5,760 nt of DNA from Acidicaldus organivorans (GTDB lineage: Bacteria; Pseudomonadota; Alphaproteobacteria; Acetobacterales; Acetobacteraceae). Below are positions 4,879-5,760 of this stretch, one piece after another. A program made the position numbers and the translations under genes. The stretch spans positions 11,328 to 17,087 of the forward strand of contig KN174005.1 of assembly GCA_000759655.1 (NCBI GenBank), given 5' to 3'. Positions within the stretch are counted from its first letter, which is position 1, and each line of letters begins with the position of its first letter. The notes below the pieces were generated by a model. That model did not search any database and was not told the DNA's origin. It worked only from the letters and a program-made list of their open reading frames with translations.

Positions 4879-5760
4879 ATGAGACGGTTGGGACTGACAG
4901 TCTGGCCGAAAGTGATGGGCTCCGCGCTCGCTGCGCTCCTCCTCGCTGCCTCACCTCATCTCGCCCTCGCCAAGGGCGGTGGAGGCGGCGGCGCCGGCGG
5001 TGCCGGTGGCGGCGCCGGTGGCGGTGCGGGAGGCGCAGCGGGTGGCACGGGCGGTGCGGCCGCGGGTCATGGTCATGGCCCGGCCGCCTCCACCTCCTCG
5101 TCGGCGACCTCCGCTACCACCGGCCCCATGCAGAAACCGCACTTCGCGCTCAACCAGCCCACCAACCGGCTCTCGCAGAGGGCGCAGCACGCCCCCCAGA
5201 CCCCCCATCGCCTGGCAACCCGCCGTCTCGCGCCCGGTCTTCATTACGCGACGCGCGGTGAGCTCGCCCGGGCGCTCGGCCCGCTGAATGCGGCTCATGC
5301 CTCGCCCACCGCGCTCGCCCACGCCTCACCGCGCTCGATGGTGGGCAAAATCGCGCTCTATGACCGGGAGATGATCGCCGCCCTCTCCATGCCGACCAAC
5401 ACGCCGGCCGAGGTCGCGGCGCGCGATCAGGCCATCGCCGAGGCGCGGGAGCAGCTCGCCACCAACACCGGACGCACCCTCTCGCCAGAGGTGGTGACCC
5501 GCGTCGATCAGTTGCTCCACTTGCCCCCGGTCAATCCCACACTCGGCACCACCGTGCCGACCGCCGTGGTGACGCCGGTCGCGGTGACGCCGATGCCGCC
5601 GCCCCCCGCGCCCCATCCGGAGCCGCACCCGCTCGCGGTGACCGCGCCCGCGCCGCCGCCCGGCCCCGAAGCGCCCCCCGCGCCAGCGGCTCCGCCGGCT
5701 CCTCCTGCACCCTCTGCGCCGGCCCCCGCCGCACCGCCGGCACCGCCCGCGCCCGGCTGA
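4879..5760 (+). CDS. Exported Gly-rich / Pro-Ala-rich protein, unknown function
   Basis: The 293-residue product is predicted to be exported. A basic N-terminus (MRRLGLTVWPK) precedes a hydrophobic core (12-30) and a LALA signal-peptidase site, with cleavage likely after Ala31. The mature protein has four parts: a glycine-rich stretch (33-62) ending in GHGHG; a Ser/Thr-rich linker (about 69-82); a more ordered middle (about 112-220) containing LGPLNAAHASPTALAHASP and a helical, charged segment (158-195); and a tail (221-293) dominated by Pro and Ala. No membrane anchor, cell-wall motif or catalytic motif is visible. The middle block resembles an uncharacterised motif I associate with hypothetical secreted alphaproteobacterial proteins, but I cannot confirm this. 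GGAGAGG lies six bases before the chosen ATG; an in-frame ATG at 4780 would add 33 residues ahead of the signal peptide and is unlikely. The location could be periplasmic or outer-surface. Confidence 0.85.
   Translation: MRRLGLTVWPKVMGSALAALLLAASPHLALAKGGGGGGAGGAGGGAGGGAGGAAGGTGGAAAGHGHGPAASTSSSATSATTGPMQKPHFALNQPTNRLSQRAQHAPQTPHRLATRRLAPGLHYATRGELARALGPLNAAHASPTALAHASPRSMVGKIALYDREMIAALSMPTNTPAEVAARDQAIAEAREQLATNTGRTLSPEVVTRVDQLLHLPPVNPTLGTTVPTAVVTPVAVTPMPPPPAPHPEPHPLAVTAPAPPPGPEAPPAPAAPPAPPAPSAPAPAAPPAPPAPG
5680..5754 (+). repeat. Duplicated 11-residue Pro-Ala block at the protein C-terminus
   Basis: APAAPPAPPAP is encoded at 5680-5712 and again at 5722-5754. The 11 residues are identical, but only three of the 11 codons are. 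The repeat is therefore conserved as protein rather than as DNA. Confidence 0.85.

Noticed and set aside
4979..5069. Glycine-rich segment as a PE_PGRS or silk-like protein
   Set aside because: It is only about 30 residues, follows an ordinary signal peptide, and lacks the defining neighbouring domains of those families.

Overview
The window is very GC-rich and densely coded, with the G/C-heavy third codon positions typical of high-GC Alphaproteobacteria. Its Coq7-type ubiquinone hydroxylase and the dsbB-coq7 gene pair fit that class; an affiliation with Rhodospirillales or Acetobacteraceae is a guess from style, not from a marker gene. I support eight protein-coding genes and see no rRNA, tRNA, CRISPR array, insertion sequence or integrase.

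Region 1 (1-2205, minus strand) is a two-gene unit. An amidase-signature hydrolase (859-2205) is read first, followed by an MFS transporter (1-872) that overlaps it slightly and runs off the left edge of the window. A transporter beside an amidase suggests uptake or export of an amide or its product; the substrate is unknown.

Region 2 (2206-3425) begins with a 168-bp divergent spacer. A sigma70-like promoter lies so close to the dsbB ATG that the mRNA may be leaderless. dsbB (2374-2880) and coq7 (2877-3425) overlap by ATGA and are almost certainly cotranscribed. The pairing makes biochemical sense: Coq7 carries out a late step of ubiquinone synthesis, and DsbB passes electrons from periplasmic thiol oxidation to ubiquinone.

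Region 3 (3426-4421) starts with a 273-bp spacer holding a 16-bp tandem repeat and a conspicuous AT-rich island. It is followed by a possible 58-residue secreted peptide (3699-3875) and, 12 bp on, a rhodanese-like protein (3888-4421) with an intact C-x-x-G-x-R-S active-site loop but a long charged insert.

Region 4 (4422-5760) holds two unfamiliar genes. One encodes an 83-residue protein made mostly of three 20-residue repeats ending in G-E-A-R-x-x-G (4503-4754). The other encodes a 293-residue exported protein (4879-5760) with a glycine-rich segment, a compact middle region and a proline/alanine-rich tail. These two, with the small secreted peptide, are the least explained parts of the window. 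I find no multi-gene defence system or other clearly novel machinery; the novelty lies in these small or low-complexity proteins.
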